A stretch of 48,383 bases of DNA from an uncultured Eubacteriales bacterium. GTDB taxonomy: Bacteria > Bacillota > Clostridia > Oscillospirales > Acutalibacteraceae. The notes under the pieces were generated by a model. It was not told where the DNA came from and did not search any database. It saw only the letters and a list, made by a program, of their open reading frames with translations. Location: positions 1-48,383 of the forward strand of contig CAKVEA010000006.1 in assembly GCA_934728355.1 (NCBI GenBank). The letters run 5' to 3'. How positions within the stretch are numbered: position 1 is the first letter of the stretch; the number at the start of each line of letters is the position of its first letter. The position numbers and the translations under genes are program-made. Positions 38,294-46,571 of the stretch are shown here, one piece after another.

Positions 38294-38851
38294 ATGGAAA
38301 ATAAAGCTTTTTCCGCTGGAGTGGTTCCCGGTGGACTCAGAAACAAAAATGAAATAAAAATATTGATTTGTTATTTAATTTTTAAAATAGAAAATCATTT
38401 AAAAAAAAGTGATATAACTTTAGTTCTTCAAACTTACGGTATTGCAAATTATTTTGAAGTAAGTGAAGCTGTTTCGGAGCTTGAGCTAAATGGAAGTATA
38501 AAATCCCTGGAAGAAGGGTATGAGATAACAAGTCAAGGAAAAATTATAGTAGATGAACTTTCTAAAAATATACCTGCTGCTATAAGAAATAAAGCTTTGC
38601 AATCAATGATTTCATATATTGAAAGAGTAAAACTCGAAAAAGAAAATAAAGTAGTTATTAAAGAAACTAAATTTGGTTATGAAGTTATATGTACTGTCTC
38701 TGGAGGTGAATTCAATATGATGCAGCTTACTCTTTATGCACCTGACAAAGAATTTTCAAATGCTATAAAAAATAATTTTTATAAAAATCCAGGCAAAATA
38801 TATAACAGGATAATGTCCTTATTAATGAACGGAAATCTCTTAGATGATTAG
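38294..38851 (+). CDS. DUF4364 winged-helix protein
   Basis: 185 aa, ATG 38294 with AAAGGTAGGA. Conserved opening FSAGVVPGGLRNKNEIKILI is the DUF4364 signature, followed by YGIANYFEVSEAVSELELNG and YEITSQGKIIVDELSKNIP, which fit a PadR/winged-helix DNA-binding unit. It is widespread in Clostridia with no assigned function; a transcriptional role is inferred. Next gene is rlmN, which has its own promoter. Confidence 0.85.
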   Translation: MENKAFSAGVVPGGLRNKNEIKILICYLIFKIENHLKKSDITLVLQTYGIANYFEVSEAVSELELNGSIKSLEEGYEITSQGKIIVDELSKNIPAAIRNKALQSMISYIERVKLEKENKVVIKETKFGYEVICTVSGGEFNMMQLTLYAPDKEFSNAIKNNFYKNPGKIYNRIMSLLMNGNLLDD

Positions 38852-38875
38852 ATCTTGTATAAAATTTTAATGAAC

Positions 38876-38905
38876 TTGACAGGTTTTCGTTTTAGCAATT
38901 ATAAT
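38876..38905 (+). promoter_or_regulatory. Sigma-A promoter of rlmN-PP2C-PASTA kinase
   Basis: TTGACA (38876-38881), 18-bp spacer, TATAAT (38900-38905). GGAGGTG follows at 38942-38948. Confidence 0.75.
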
Positions 38906-38960
38906 ATGATTGCAATTTTTGAAGTTTATTTTAGTATGTACGGAGGTGCTGAATTTTAAT

Positions 38961-39986
38961 TTGAAAGACATTAAATCAATGACTTTAGAAGAAATTACAG
39001 AAGATTTTCTAAAAATCGGAGAAAAAAAGTATCGTGCCAATCAAGTTTACGATTGGATAGTCAAAGGGGTGTCTTCTTTTGATGAAATGACAAATTTGCC
39101 AAAAAATCTTCGTGAAAAATTGAAAGAGATTTATAGCATAATTTCTTTAAAGATAGAGAATAAAAAGGTATCTGTAGATTCAACTGTGAAATATTTATTT
39201 AAACTTTATGACGGTGAGTTTATAGAATCCGTTATTATGAAATACAATCATGGATACACAATTTGTATTTCTACTCAGGCAGGGTGCAAAATGGGTTGCA
39301 TTTTTTGTAAAACAGGAAAACTTGGATTTTCGAGAAATTTATTCCCTAGTGAAATGATATCGCAAATTCAAGTCGCCAGTCGGGATTTGAACATAAAAAT
39401 TTCAAATGTTGTTCTTATGGGTATGGGAGAGCCTCTTGACAATTACGATAATGTTGTTAAATTTCTTAAAATGATTTCTTCGGAAAACCATATGTGCATA
39501 GGAATGAGGCATATTTCACTTTCTACATGTGGAATAGTCGACAAAATTTATCGTCTCGCGGATGAAAATTTTCAGCTTACTCTTTCTGTTTCTCTTCATG
39601 CTCCAAACGATGAAATTAGGAAAAATTTGATGAAAATTGCTCGAAGATGGAATGTGAGTGAGCTTATGGATGCTTGTAAATATTACATTAAAAAAACCGG
39701 TAGAAGGATTTCTTTTGAATACACTATGATTAGCGGTATAAACGATAGCATTAGGTGTGCTTGGGAACTTTCAAATATACTTAAAGGAACTTTATGTCAT
39801 GTAAATTTGATACCGCTTAATGGAGAAGATGAGAATTTAAAGAGAAGCTCTAAGGAAAATGTTTACAAATTTAAAAATTTTCTTGAAAAAAATCATATTA
39901 ACGCAACTATAAGAAGAACTTTGGGAGAAGATATAGAAGGAGCATGCGGTCAACTAAAGGCCGGTCATATACCTAAGGAGGTCTAA
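38961..39986 (+). CDS. rlmN: Dual-specificity RNA methyltransferase RlmN
   Basis: 341 aa from TTG 38961, twelve bases after GGAGGTG; the frame continues upstream to 38910 without a start that fits. Radical SAM triad C109xxxC113xxC116 (QAGCKMGCIFCKTG), N-terminal KYRANQVYDWIVKG, MGMGEPLDNYDNV and the closing TIRRTLGEDIEGACGQL, whose last Cys is the methyl-carrying or catalytic one. It makes 2-methyladenosine at A2503 of 23S rRNA and A37 of some tRNAs. First gene of an operon with the phosphatase and kinase, the standard Firmicute order. Confidence 0.96.
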   Translation: MKDIKSMTLEEITEDFLKIGEKKYRANQVYDWIVKGVSSFDEMTNLPKNLREKLKEIYSIISLKIENKKVSVDSTVKYLFKLYDGEFIESVIMKYNHGYTICISTQAGCKMGCIFCKTGKLGFSRNLFPSEMISQIQVASRDLNIKISNVVLMGMGEPLDNYDNVVKFLKMISSENHMCIGMRHISLSTCGIVDKIYRLADENFQLTLSVSLHAPNDEIRKNLMKIARRWNVSELMDACKYYIKKTGRRISFEYTMISGINDSIRCAWELSNILKGTLCHVNLIPLNGEDENLKRSSKENVYKFKNFLEKNHINATIRRTLGEDIEGACGQLKAGHIPKEV

Positions 39987-39994
39987 CTATTAAC

Positions 39995-40720
39995 ATGGAA
40001 TTTTATAGTAAAACTGATATTGGTAAAAAAAGATACAGCAATCAAGACGCAGTAAATGGAAATATTATTTCAAAAAACTTAGCCTGGACAGTTGTGTGTG
40101 ACGGCATGGGTGGGGCAAGCGGCGGAGATATCGCAAGTACTATCGCAGTCGAGAAAATAAGCGAAACAATTTCAAAAGTTTCTGAAAATATCTCGGAAGA
40201 AAATCTGATAAATACTATGAAAGAATCAATTCAAGTTGCTAATACGTTTGTTTTTAATAAATCAATGAAAAACGAACTTTTAAGAGGAATGGGGACAACT
40301 GTTGTTTTAGCGGTTGTTAAAGATATGAACCTTTATGTTATGCACGCAGGTGACAGCAGGGCTTATCTTATTTCAGATGAAGGAATATTTCAGATAAGTG
40401 TTGATCATTCTATAGTTCAAGAAATGATAAACAGTGGAGAAATAACTCAAAAAGAAGCTAAAAATCATATGCAGAAAAATATAATTACAAGAGCTTTGGG
40501 TATAAATGAAGTGATTAAATTTGATTTTAGTAAAATACCTTTAAAGTATGGGGATGTAATTTTAGTTTGTACTGATGGTCTTTCAAATCATCTTGAAGAT
40601 AGTGAAATATACCATATTTTTAAAAATAAAAATTTTAATGAAGTAGCAAAATCGTTAATTGATAAATGTAACAGTCGTGGCGGAAAAGATAATATAACTG
40701 TTTCTTTGATAAAATGTTAA
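39995..40720 (+). CDS. prpC: PP2C-type serine/threonine phosphatase (PrpC/Stp)
   Basis: 241 aa, ATG 39995 after AAGGAGGT, 8 bp behind rlmN. Motifs KKRYSNQDAV, VVCDGMGGASGGDIAS, MGTTVVLAVV, HAGDSRAYLI, NIITRALG, VLVCTDGLSNHL and GGKDNITVSLI hold the metal-binding Asp residues. It removes phosphates from targets of the PASTA kinase encoded next. Cytoplasmic. Confidence 0.96.
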   Translation: MEFYSKTDIGKKRYSNQDAVNGNIISKNLAWTVVCDGMGGASGGDIASTIAVEKISETISKVSENISEENLINTMKESIQVANTFVFNKSMKNELLRGMGTTVVLAVVKDMNLYVMHAGDSRAYLISDEGIFQISVDHSIVQEMINSGEITQKEAKNHMQKNIITRALGINEVIKFDFSKIPLKYGDVILVCTDGLSNHLEDSEIYHIFKNKNFNEVAKSLIDKCNSRGGKDNITVSLIKC

Positions 40721-40748
40721 AAAGCAGTTTGGATAGGAGAGAAAAATC

Positions 40749-42743
40749 TTGGATAAGTACACCGGTAAAAGATTAGACGCAAGATATGAAATACAAGAGC
40801 TCATAGGAGTCGGAGGAATGGCCGTTGTTTACAGAGCTTATGACATCATAGAAGATAAAATAGTTGCAATAAAAATTTTAAAAGATGAGTTTTTAGGAAA
40901 CAAAGAGTTTGTTCGTAGGTTTAAAAATGAATCTAAAGCAATAGCTGTTTTGTCACATCCGAATATAGTGCAAGTTTACGATGTAAGTTTTGGAACAAAA
41001 ATTCAATATATAGTAATGGAATATATAGACGGCATAACACTTAAAGAATATATCTCCCAGAGAAAAGTAATAAACTGGAAAGACGCAGTGTATTTTGTTA
41101 ATCAAATCCTTTCAGCTTTGAAACATGCACATAGTAAAGGCGTTATTCACAGAGATATAAAACCTCAAAATATAATGCTTCTTAAAGACGGAACTATAAA
41201 GGTAACTGATTTTGGAATAGCAAGGTTTTCAAGAAACGAAACACAAACAATGACTGACAGAGCTATAGGATCGGTTCATTATATATCTCCGGAACAAGCA
41301 AAAGGAAGTGTTATTGATGAAAAAGCAGATATTTATTCTGTTGGTGTAATGCTTTATGAAATGCTTACGGGTAAGTTGCCGTTTGAAGCAGACAATGCAG
41401 TTTCGGTGGCTATAATGCAAATGCAGGCTAAGCCTAAACCTTTAAGGGAAATTAATTCTGAAATACCTCTCGGGCTTGAACAAATAACTTTAAAAGCTAT
41501 GGAAAAAAATCCTTCTTCCAGATATCAGACTTCGGAAGATATGCTTTCAGATTTAAAAAAGTTTGAGGAAAATCCAGAAATAAGCTTTGATTTTAAATGT
41601 TTCGTAGATGATAATCCTACTAAATTTGCTATCGACTCAAAAAATCAGGATTACGGAGATAAATATAGCACTGAAGAGGAAAAAAAGAAAAAAACCAAAA
41701 CAGGTATTATTGCTACTTCAATAGCTACAGCAGTTGGAATTTTTGCTGTACTGTTTGTTTTTCTGGCATGGTTTAATTCATGTGGAAACAGTACGGCAAA
41801 AGATGTAGATGTTCCTAATTTTATAAATATGAAGCTTTCTGATGTTCAAAATAATCCTGAATATAAATTTGTTTGGAAAGTTGAATCTGTTTATGATTCT
41901 TCAAAGCCTGAAGGAGTAATAATAGATCAAGATCCTTCACCCGGATCAAAAAAAATAAAAGAAGGATCAACAATTTCTTTAAAAGTTAATAGCTCCGGTG
42001 TTTTGGTTACTGTTCCTACGGTTAAGGGAATGACTGAAGAAGTAGCAAAAAATAAAATTTCAAATCTTGGTCTTAAGTATGAAATTTTGACAGTAAATGA
42101 TTCTGAAGTCGTAGAAGGATTAGTTTGTAAAGTTGATCCGAGAGAAGGAACTAAAATAACTGCAGATACAACAGTAAGACTTTTTATAAGTAAAGGTCCG
42201 GCTGAAGAAAAAGTTATAGTTCCAAATATTATAGGAAAGACAGTTTCAGCTGCTAAATCTGAGATTGCAGCTGCAGGATTAAAAGTTGTGGATGCGGTTA
42301 CTTATGAAGACAGTGATGAATTTTCTAAGGATATAGTTCTTTCAATTAGCCCATTACCGGGAAATGAAGTTTCGAAAGGGTCTCAAGTTAAAATTACCGC
42401 AAGTTCCGGAAAGAAAAAAGAAAAAACAGTTGAAGTTCCTGTGGATTTGCCGTCCGACGTGGATAATGAAGTTGATGTTGTTATGTATGTTGACGGAGAA
42501 AAGAAAGATTCAAAAACAGTTATTCCTAAAGATGCTCACACGTGCAGTTTTAAGGTAAATGGTTCGGAAGGGAAAAAAGAAATTAAAATCAAAATAGACG
42601 GTCAATTATATAGGTGCTATGAAATTGATTTTAATTCTACTAAAAATAATTTAAAAACAACTTATATGGGAAACTATAAATCTCCGAAGTTAAAAGAACA
42701 AAATACCGAAGTTGAAGATGAATATTCAATATTTGTTGACTGA
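40749..42743 (+). CDS. prkC: PASTA-domain serine/threonine kinase PrkC (Stk)
   Basis: 664 aa from TTG 40749 with AGGAGA. N-terminal Hanks-type kinase: glycine loop GVGGMAVVY, VAIKILK Lys, HRDIKPQN near 134-141, DFGIARF, GSVHYISPEQAKG. A single membrane helix at about 320-342 leads to the outside part with three PASTA repeats (about 352-420, 421-487, 492-558; VPNF, VPTVKGM, VPNIIGKT starts), which bind peptidoglycan fragments. After the repeats there is a C-terminal domain of about 100 residues (VEVPVDLPSDVDNEVDV). Controls germination and cell wall growth. The usual rsgA and rpe do not follow; murA is next. Confidence 0.96.
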   Translation: MDKYTGKRLDARYEIQELIGVGGMAVVYRAYDIIEDKIVAIKILKDEFLGNKEFVRRFKNESKAIAVLSHPNIVQVYDVSFGTKIQYIVMEYIDGITLKEYISQRKVINWKDAVYFVNQILSALKHAHSKGVIHRDIKPQNIMLLKDGTIKVTDFGIARFSRNETQTMTDRAIGSVHYISPEQAKGSVIDEKADIYSVGVMLYEMLTGKLPFEADNAVSVAIMQMQAKPKPLREINSEIPLGLEQITLKAMEKNPSSRYQTSEDMLSDLKKFEENPEISFDFKCFVDDNPTKFAIDSKNQDYGDKYSTEEEKKKKTKTGIIATSIATAVGIFAVLFVFLAWFNSCGNSTAKDVDVPNFINMKLSDVQNNPEYKFVWKVESVYDSSKPEGVIIDQDPSPGSKKIKEGSTISLKVNSSGVLVTVPTVKGMTEEVAKNKISNLGLKYEILTVNDSEVVEGLVCKVDPREGTKITADTTVRLFISKGPAEEKVIVPNIIGKTVSAAKSEIAAAGLKVVDAVTYEDSDEFSKDIVLSISPLPGNEVSKGSQVKITASSGKKKEKTVEVPVDLPSDVDNEVDVVMYVDGEKKDSKTVIPKDAHTCSFKVNGSEGKKEIKIKIDGQLYRCYEIDFNSTKNNLKTTYMGNYKSPKLKEQNTEVEDEYSIFVD

Positions 42744-42801
42744 ATTTTAAATTATATGTAAAATAAAACCGGAATTAATAAATTAGAGAGGTGCTAACAT
42801 T

Positions 42802-44088
42802 TTGGATAAAATAGTGATATCAGGAGGTAACAAATTAAGAGGAAAAGTCAGCATAAGCGGAGCAAAAAATGCCGCCCTTGCTATTCTTCCCGCTGTTTTA
42901 CTTTCTGATGGAGTTTGTGTTATAGAGAATTTACCTAATATTAGTGACATAACATTAATGTGTAAAATATTAAAAGATTTAGGTGCAGGTGTAAAATTTA
43001 TTAGAGAGGGAACAATAGAAATAGACCCTAGAAAAGTTAAATGTTCAGTGGCATCCTATGAACTTATGAGGAATATGAGGGCTTCCTGTTATCTTTTAGG
43101 AGCACTTTTAGGAAAATTCGGTAAGTCTATTGTTTACCTTCCGGGTGGATGTGATTTTGGAATCAGACCGATTGATCAGCATCTGAAAGGATTTGAGGCT
43201 TTAGGAGCAAAATGTGCACTTGACGGCGGAATGGTCAAAGTCGAAAGTGAAAAACTTGTTGGAAATAATATATATCTTGATGTAGTTTCTGTTGGTGCAA
43301 CTGTTAATATAATGCTTGCTGCGGTTAAGGCAGAAGGTTTAACTGTTATAGAAAATGCCGCTAAAGAGCCTCATATAGTCGATCTTGCTAACTTCTTAAA
43401 TTGCATGGGTGCTGATATTTTCGGAGCAGGGACTGATGTTATAAAAATAAAAGGAGTAAAAAATCTTTCTGGAGTAACTTATACAATCATACCCGATCAA
43501 ATCGAAGCGGGAACATATCTTGTTGCAGCAGCAGCAACCAGAGGAGAAATAACTATTGAAAATGTTATTCCTAAACATTTGGAATCAATAACAGCTAAAT
43601 TGAAGGAAATAGGAGCTGAACTTACTGAAGGAAATGATTATGTTAGCATAAAATGTAATAATCCACTTAAAAAATGTAATGTAAAAACAATGCCTCATCC
43701 GGGTTTTCCTACAGATATGCAACCTCAAATAACAGCTCTTTTATCTACAGTTTCAGGCACCAGTATGGTTAATGAAGCTGTATGGGACAATAGATTCCGT
43801 TATATAGAAGAGCTCAGAAGAATGGGTGCTAACATTTCTGTTGATGGAAGAATTGCAGTTATTGAAGGGGTCGAAGAGCTTACAGGTGCACCTGTAAAAG
43901 CGACAGATTTGAGGGCAGGGGCTGCTCTTATTATTGCGGGTCTTGCAGCAAACGGGATTACAACTATTGATGAAATAAATCATATAGAACGAGGATATGA
44001 AAACATAATAGAAAAGTTTAGATCATTAGGTGCAAAAATAAGTAAGGTAACTGAAGATAAACCAAAAACTAACGTGTTTAAAATTTAA
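42802..44088 (+). CDS. murA: UDP-N-acetylglucosamine 1-carboxyvinyltransferase
   Basis: 428 aa, TTG 42802 after GAGAGGTG. MurA makes the first committed step of peptidoglycan synthesis (PEP plus UDP-GlcNAc). Catalytic cysteine C117 in PGGCDFGIRPIDQHLKG; the usual sequence there is GGCAIG, so Asp replaces Ala, which may be a minor variation. KNAALAILPA near residues 22-31 and GFPTDMQPQ are the substrate loops. 58 bp after prkC. Firmicutes often have two murA copies; this is one of them. Confidence 0.95.
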   Translation: MDKIVISGGNKLRGKVSISGAKNAALAILPAVLLSDGVCVIENLPNISDITLMCKILKDLGAGVKFIREGTIEIDPRKVKCSVASYELMRNMRASCYLLGALLGKFGKSIVYLPGGCDFGIRPIDQHLKGFEALGAKCALDGGMVKVESEKLVGNNIYLDVVSVGATVNIMLAAVKAEGLTVIENAAKEPHIVDLANFLNCMGADIFGAGTDVIKIKGVKNLSGVTYTIIPDQIEAGTYLVAAAATRGEITIENVIPKHLESITAKLKEIGAELTEGNDYVSIKCNNPLKKCNVKTMPHPGFPTDMQPQITALLSTVSGTSMVNEAVWDNRFRYIEELRRMGANISVDGRIAVIEGVEELTGAPVKATDLRAGAALIIAGLAANGITTIDEINHIERGYENIIEKFRSLGAKISKVTEDKPKTNVFKI

Positions 44089-44110
44089 TTTCATATTTTT
44101 TTAATAGGTG

Positions 44111-44139
44111 TTGACAAATTTAGTCATATGTGTTAGGAT
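44111..44139 (+). promoter_or_regulatory. Sigma-A promoter of the Nif11-leader gene
   Basis: TTGACA (44111-44116), 17-bp spacer, extended -10 TGTTAGGAT (TAGGAT 44134-44139). The ribosome binding site AAAGGTG is 44180-44186. Confidence 0.7.
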
Positions 44140-44192
44140 TCACAATAGAGCTTGGCTCTGTTTAGAAAAATAATGAAGAAAAGGTGATATGA

Positions 44193-46571
44193 ATGAGTTT
44201 ATTGGAATGTTTATTAAAAATGTTACAAGATGGAAGGTTAAAAGAAATCGAAAGTTTGGAATCTCTTGAAAAAATTTACGAAGTTTCAAAGGAAGAAGGT
44301 TACAAGGGAACTTATAAAGAATTTGAAAAAGAATGTTCGGATATAGTTTTGAGTGCTTCTCAAAAAGTTTCCGAAGAATCTTTGAAAGGAGTTTCCGGTG
44401 GAAAAATGAACAAAAATTTTTCCAAGTCAGCAGCTGCAGTTCTTTCGGCATTAACACTTTCAACTACAGCTATGCCATCTTCGAGCGCAGCATCATCCAA
44501 GTATAGTTTTCAAAATGACAGTAAAGTAGCTAAAGTTGTAAACTATTTAAAAAATCACCCCGGAGAAACTATAGTTGCTGCAGTCGGTGCTCTTGGTTTG
44601 GGTACTGTTATTATAGGCGGAATAGCTTATTTTGCTGACTCAGGAGAAAAGGGTATATTTGATGACTGTAAAAATTTAAATAATGTTGGCAGTATATTGG
44701 AAACTAAAGAATCAGTAGGGAATAATATTAAAGAATGTATCAACAATTTAGATAGTTTAATTAGATATTTCCATAATCATAAAACAGATTCAGTCAGTGC
44801 AATGCAATATTTAGTACCATATATGGTTAGAGTAAAAGAGGCATTTCCAAACGAGTTAGATAAAGGATTTATTGAACTTTTAAAACAAAAAATGAGTAAA
44901 GCTGGTTTAACTGATAAATATGCAGAAGAATTTATTGAATTCGTTGATTCCTTAAGAAGTGGAACTGTTAATAATGCAAAAGGTAATGTATGTACCCATT
45001 TCTATATTAATCATAAACTTGGAAAAAACAGCATTGTTCCGCAAGGTGCCAATTTTAAATTAAAAATTGTTTCTAAAAACAATAGGTTGGATAGTTATTT
45101 TGAAGCAATAAATAAACTTAAGAAAAGTGGAATTAAATTTAGTGTAGGTTCTGACAAAAATAAGTACCCGGTAGAAAATCTATCCATTAGGGCTGGAGAA
45201 CAATACATTTTTGTTTTAACGAATAAGACTGCATTAAATTCTGGTAATTATGTATTGCATTTTGACAAAAATGCAGGTTGGGAAACTTTAACTGGAGTTA
45301 ATGAAGAAGTTTATTTAAATAAGGAACAAAACATTTCAATTGCTAAAGATAAAAATGGTAATTACTCGGTATATATAGATGGTAATACCCCGGAAATTAA
45401 GAAACAAACTACTCCGGAAATTAAGAAACAAACTACTCCGGAAATTAAGAAACAAACTACTCCGGAAACTAAGAAGCAAACTACTCCAGAAACTGGAAAT
45501 GCAAAAAATCTTAACAATTTAAACGGTGACAATAAAAAAACAACTTCATCAAAGAGAGTAAAATTAAGTATTGATGAAAGAATACCTGCAAATAATTATT
45601 GGTCCTTCAAAGGAATCTATAAAGGAATCAGTGATTGGTTGTATTCAAATGCTTATAAAAATTGGTTAAAAACAAATTTCGGTGAAGAAAATGTTTCTAT
45701 AGAAGAAAATGATGTTCAAATCGAGGAATCTTTGTTAAATAATGATGTTTTGCATTCCAAAGGATTTGAAAAGCATGAACTAATTAGTCAGAACAAAGAA
45801 AAAGAAGATTATTATAGTAGGGATGGCTATACAATTATAGTAAAAACTCTTAACAATAGCACAAAAAATTATAGTATATTAGCTGAAGATAAAGTTAAAG
45901 ATGTATTGAATAGTGTATTAGAAGTGTTGTCAAAGAGTATAAGTAAAAATGATAGTAATGAAGTTAAAAGAAGGTATGATAATACTGTAAAATTATACAG
46001 AAGCCTTGGCGGCAAAGATGATGACTACAATGAACTACCAGGTGAAAATAAAAAAACAACTTCATCAAAGAGAGTAAAATTAAGCATTGATGAAAGAATA
46101 CCTGCAAATAATTATTGGTCCTTCAAAGGAATCTATAAAGGAATCAGTGATTGGTTGTATTCAGATGCTCATAAAGATTGGTTAAAAGCAAATTTCGGTG
46201 AAGAAAATGTTTCTATAGAAGGAAATGATATTCAAATCGAAGAAGCTGCGTTAAACAAAGTTTTAAATTCTAAAGGATTTGAAAAACACGAACTGATTAG
46301 TCAAAACAAAGAAAAAGAAGATTATTATAATATAGATAGTTATATGATTATAGTAAAAACTCTTAACAATAGCACAAAAAGTTATAGTATATTAGCTGAA
46401 GATAAAGTTAAAGATGTATTGAATAGTGTATTAGAAGAATTGTCAAAGAGTATAAGTAAAAATGATAGTAATGAAGTTAAAAGAAGGTATGATAATACTG
46501 TAGAATTATACAATAGCCTTGGCGGTGTATCTGATAAATACAAAAAATTAACAGATGAAAAAAAAAAATAA
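44193..46571 (+). CDS. Giant exported protein with Nif11-like leader, first frame, 792 aa
   Basis: ATG 44193 after AAAGGTG. Residues 1-70 are a Nif11-type leader (KEEGYKGTYKEFEKECSD and EESLKGVSGG; Gly-Gly at 69-70). Right after it, residues 72-101 form a Sec-like signal peptide (MNKNFSKSAAAVLSALTLST), with its own start codon at 44406 and GGTGG and AAAGGAG before it. A second hydrophobic helix follows at about 126-148. Residues about 150-395 form a domain I do not recognise, then an 8-residue TPEIKKQT repeat linker, then two near-identical modules of about 172 residues. The stop TAA 46569-46571 comes at the end of an 11-A run, and homologous modules continue in another frame. Nif11 leaders normally belong to short RiPP precursors; a leader on a protein of this size is unusual. 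Confidence 0.85.
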   Translation: MSLLECLLKMLQDGRLKEIESLESLEKIYEVSKEEGYKGTYKEFEKECSDIVLSASQKVSEESLKGVSGGKMNKNFSKSAAAVLSALTLSTTAMPSSSAASSKYSFQNDSKVAKVVNYLKNHPGETIVAAVGALGLGTVIIGGIAYFADSGEKGIFDDCKNLNNVGSILETKESVGNNIKECINNLDSLIRYFHNHKTDSVSAMQYLVPYMVRVKEAFPNELDKGFIELLKQKMSKAGLTDKYAEEFIEFVDSLRSGTVNNAKGNVCTHFYINHKLGKNSIVPQGANFKLKIVSKNNRLDSYFEAINKLKKSGIKFSVGSDKNKYPVENLSIRAGEQYIFVLTNKTALNSGNYVLHFDKNAGWETLTGVNEEVYLNKEQNISIAKDKNGNYSVYIDGNTPEIKKQTTPEIKKQTTPEIKKQTTPETKKQTTPETGNAKNLNNLNGDNKKTTSSKRVKLSIDERIPANNYWSFKGIYKGISDWLYSNAYKNWLKTNFGEENVSIEENDVQIEESLLNNDVLHSKGFEKHELISQNKEKEDYYSRDGYTIIVKTLNNSTKNYSILAEDKVKDVLNSVLEVLSKSISKNDSNEVKRRYDNTVKLYRSLGGKDDDYNELPGENKKTTSSKRVKLSIDERIPANNYWSFKGIYKGISDWLYSDAHKDWLKANFGEENVSIEGNDIQIEEAALNKVLNSKGFEKHELISQNKEKEDYYNIDSYMIIVKTLNNSTKSYSILAEDKVKDVLNSVLEELSKSISKNDSNEVKRRYDNTVELYNSLGGVSDKYKKLTDEKKK
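44406..44499 (+). other. Internal start and Sec-type signal peptide inside the Nif11-leader gene
   Basis: Codon 72 is ATG 44406. GGTGG (44397-44401) stands 4 bases and AAAGGAG (44385-44391) 14 bases upstream. The sequence from here has a basic start (MNKNFSK), a hydrophobic core (AAAVLSALTLSTTA) and a small-residue end (SSSAAS), i.e. a complete signal peptide. So the protein may also be made without the leader, or the leader may be cut off to expose it. Confidence 0.5.
45387..45494 (+). repeat. 24-bp tandem repeats coding for a TPEIKKQT linker
   Basis: Four full copies and a half copy: 45387-45410, 45411-45434, 45435-45458, 45459-45482, 45483-45494. Encodes T-P-E-[IT]-K-K-Q-T units, a Pro/Thr-rich flexible spacer between the unknown domain and the module array. 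Copy number is expected to vary. Confidence 0.92.

Noticed and set aside
45387..45494. The 24-bp repeats as a possible CRISPR array
   Set aside because: The copies are directly adjacent with no spacers and are read through in frame as TPEIKKQT.
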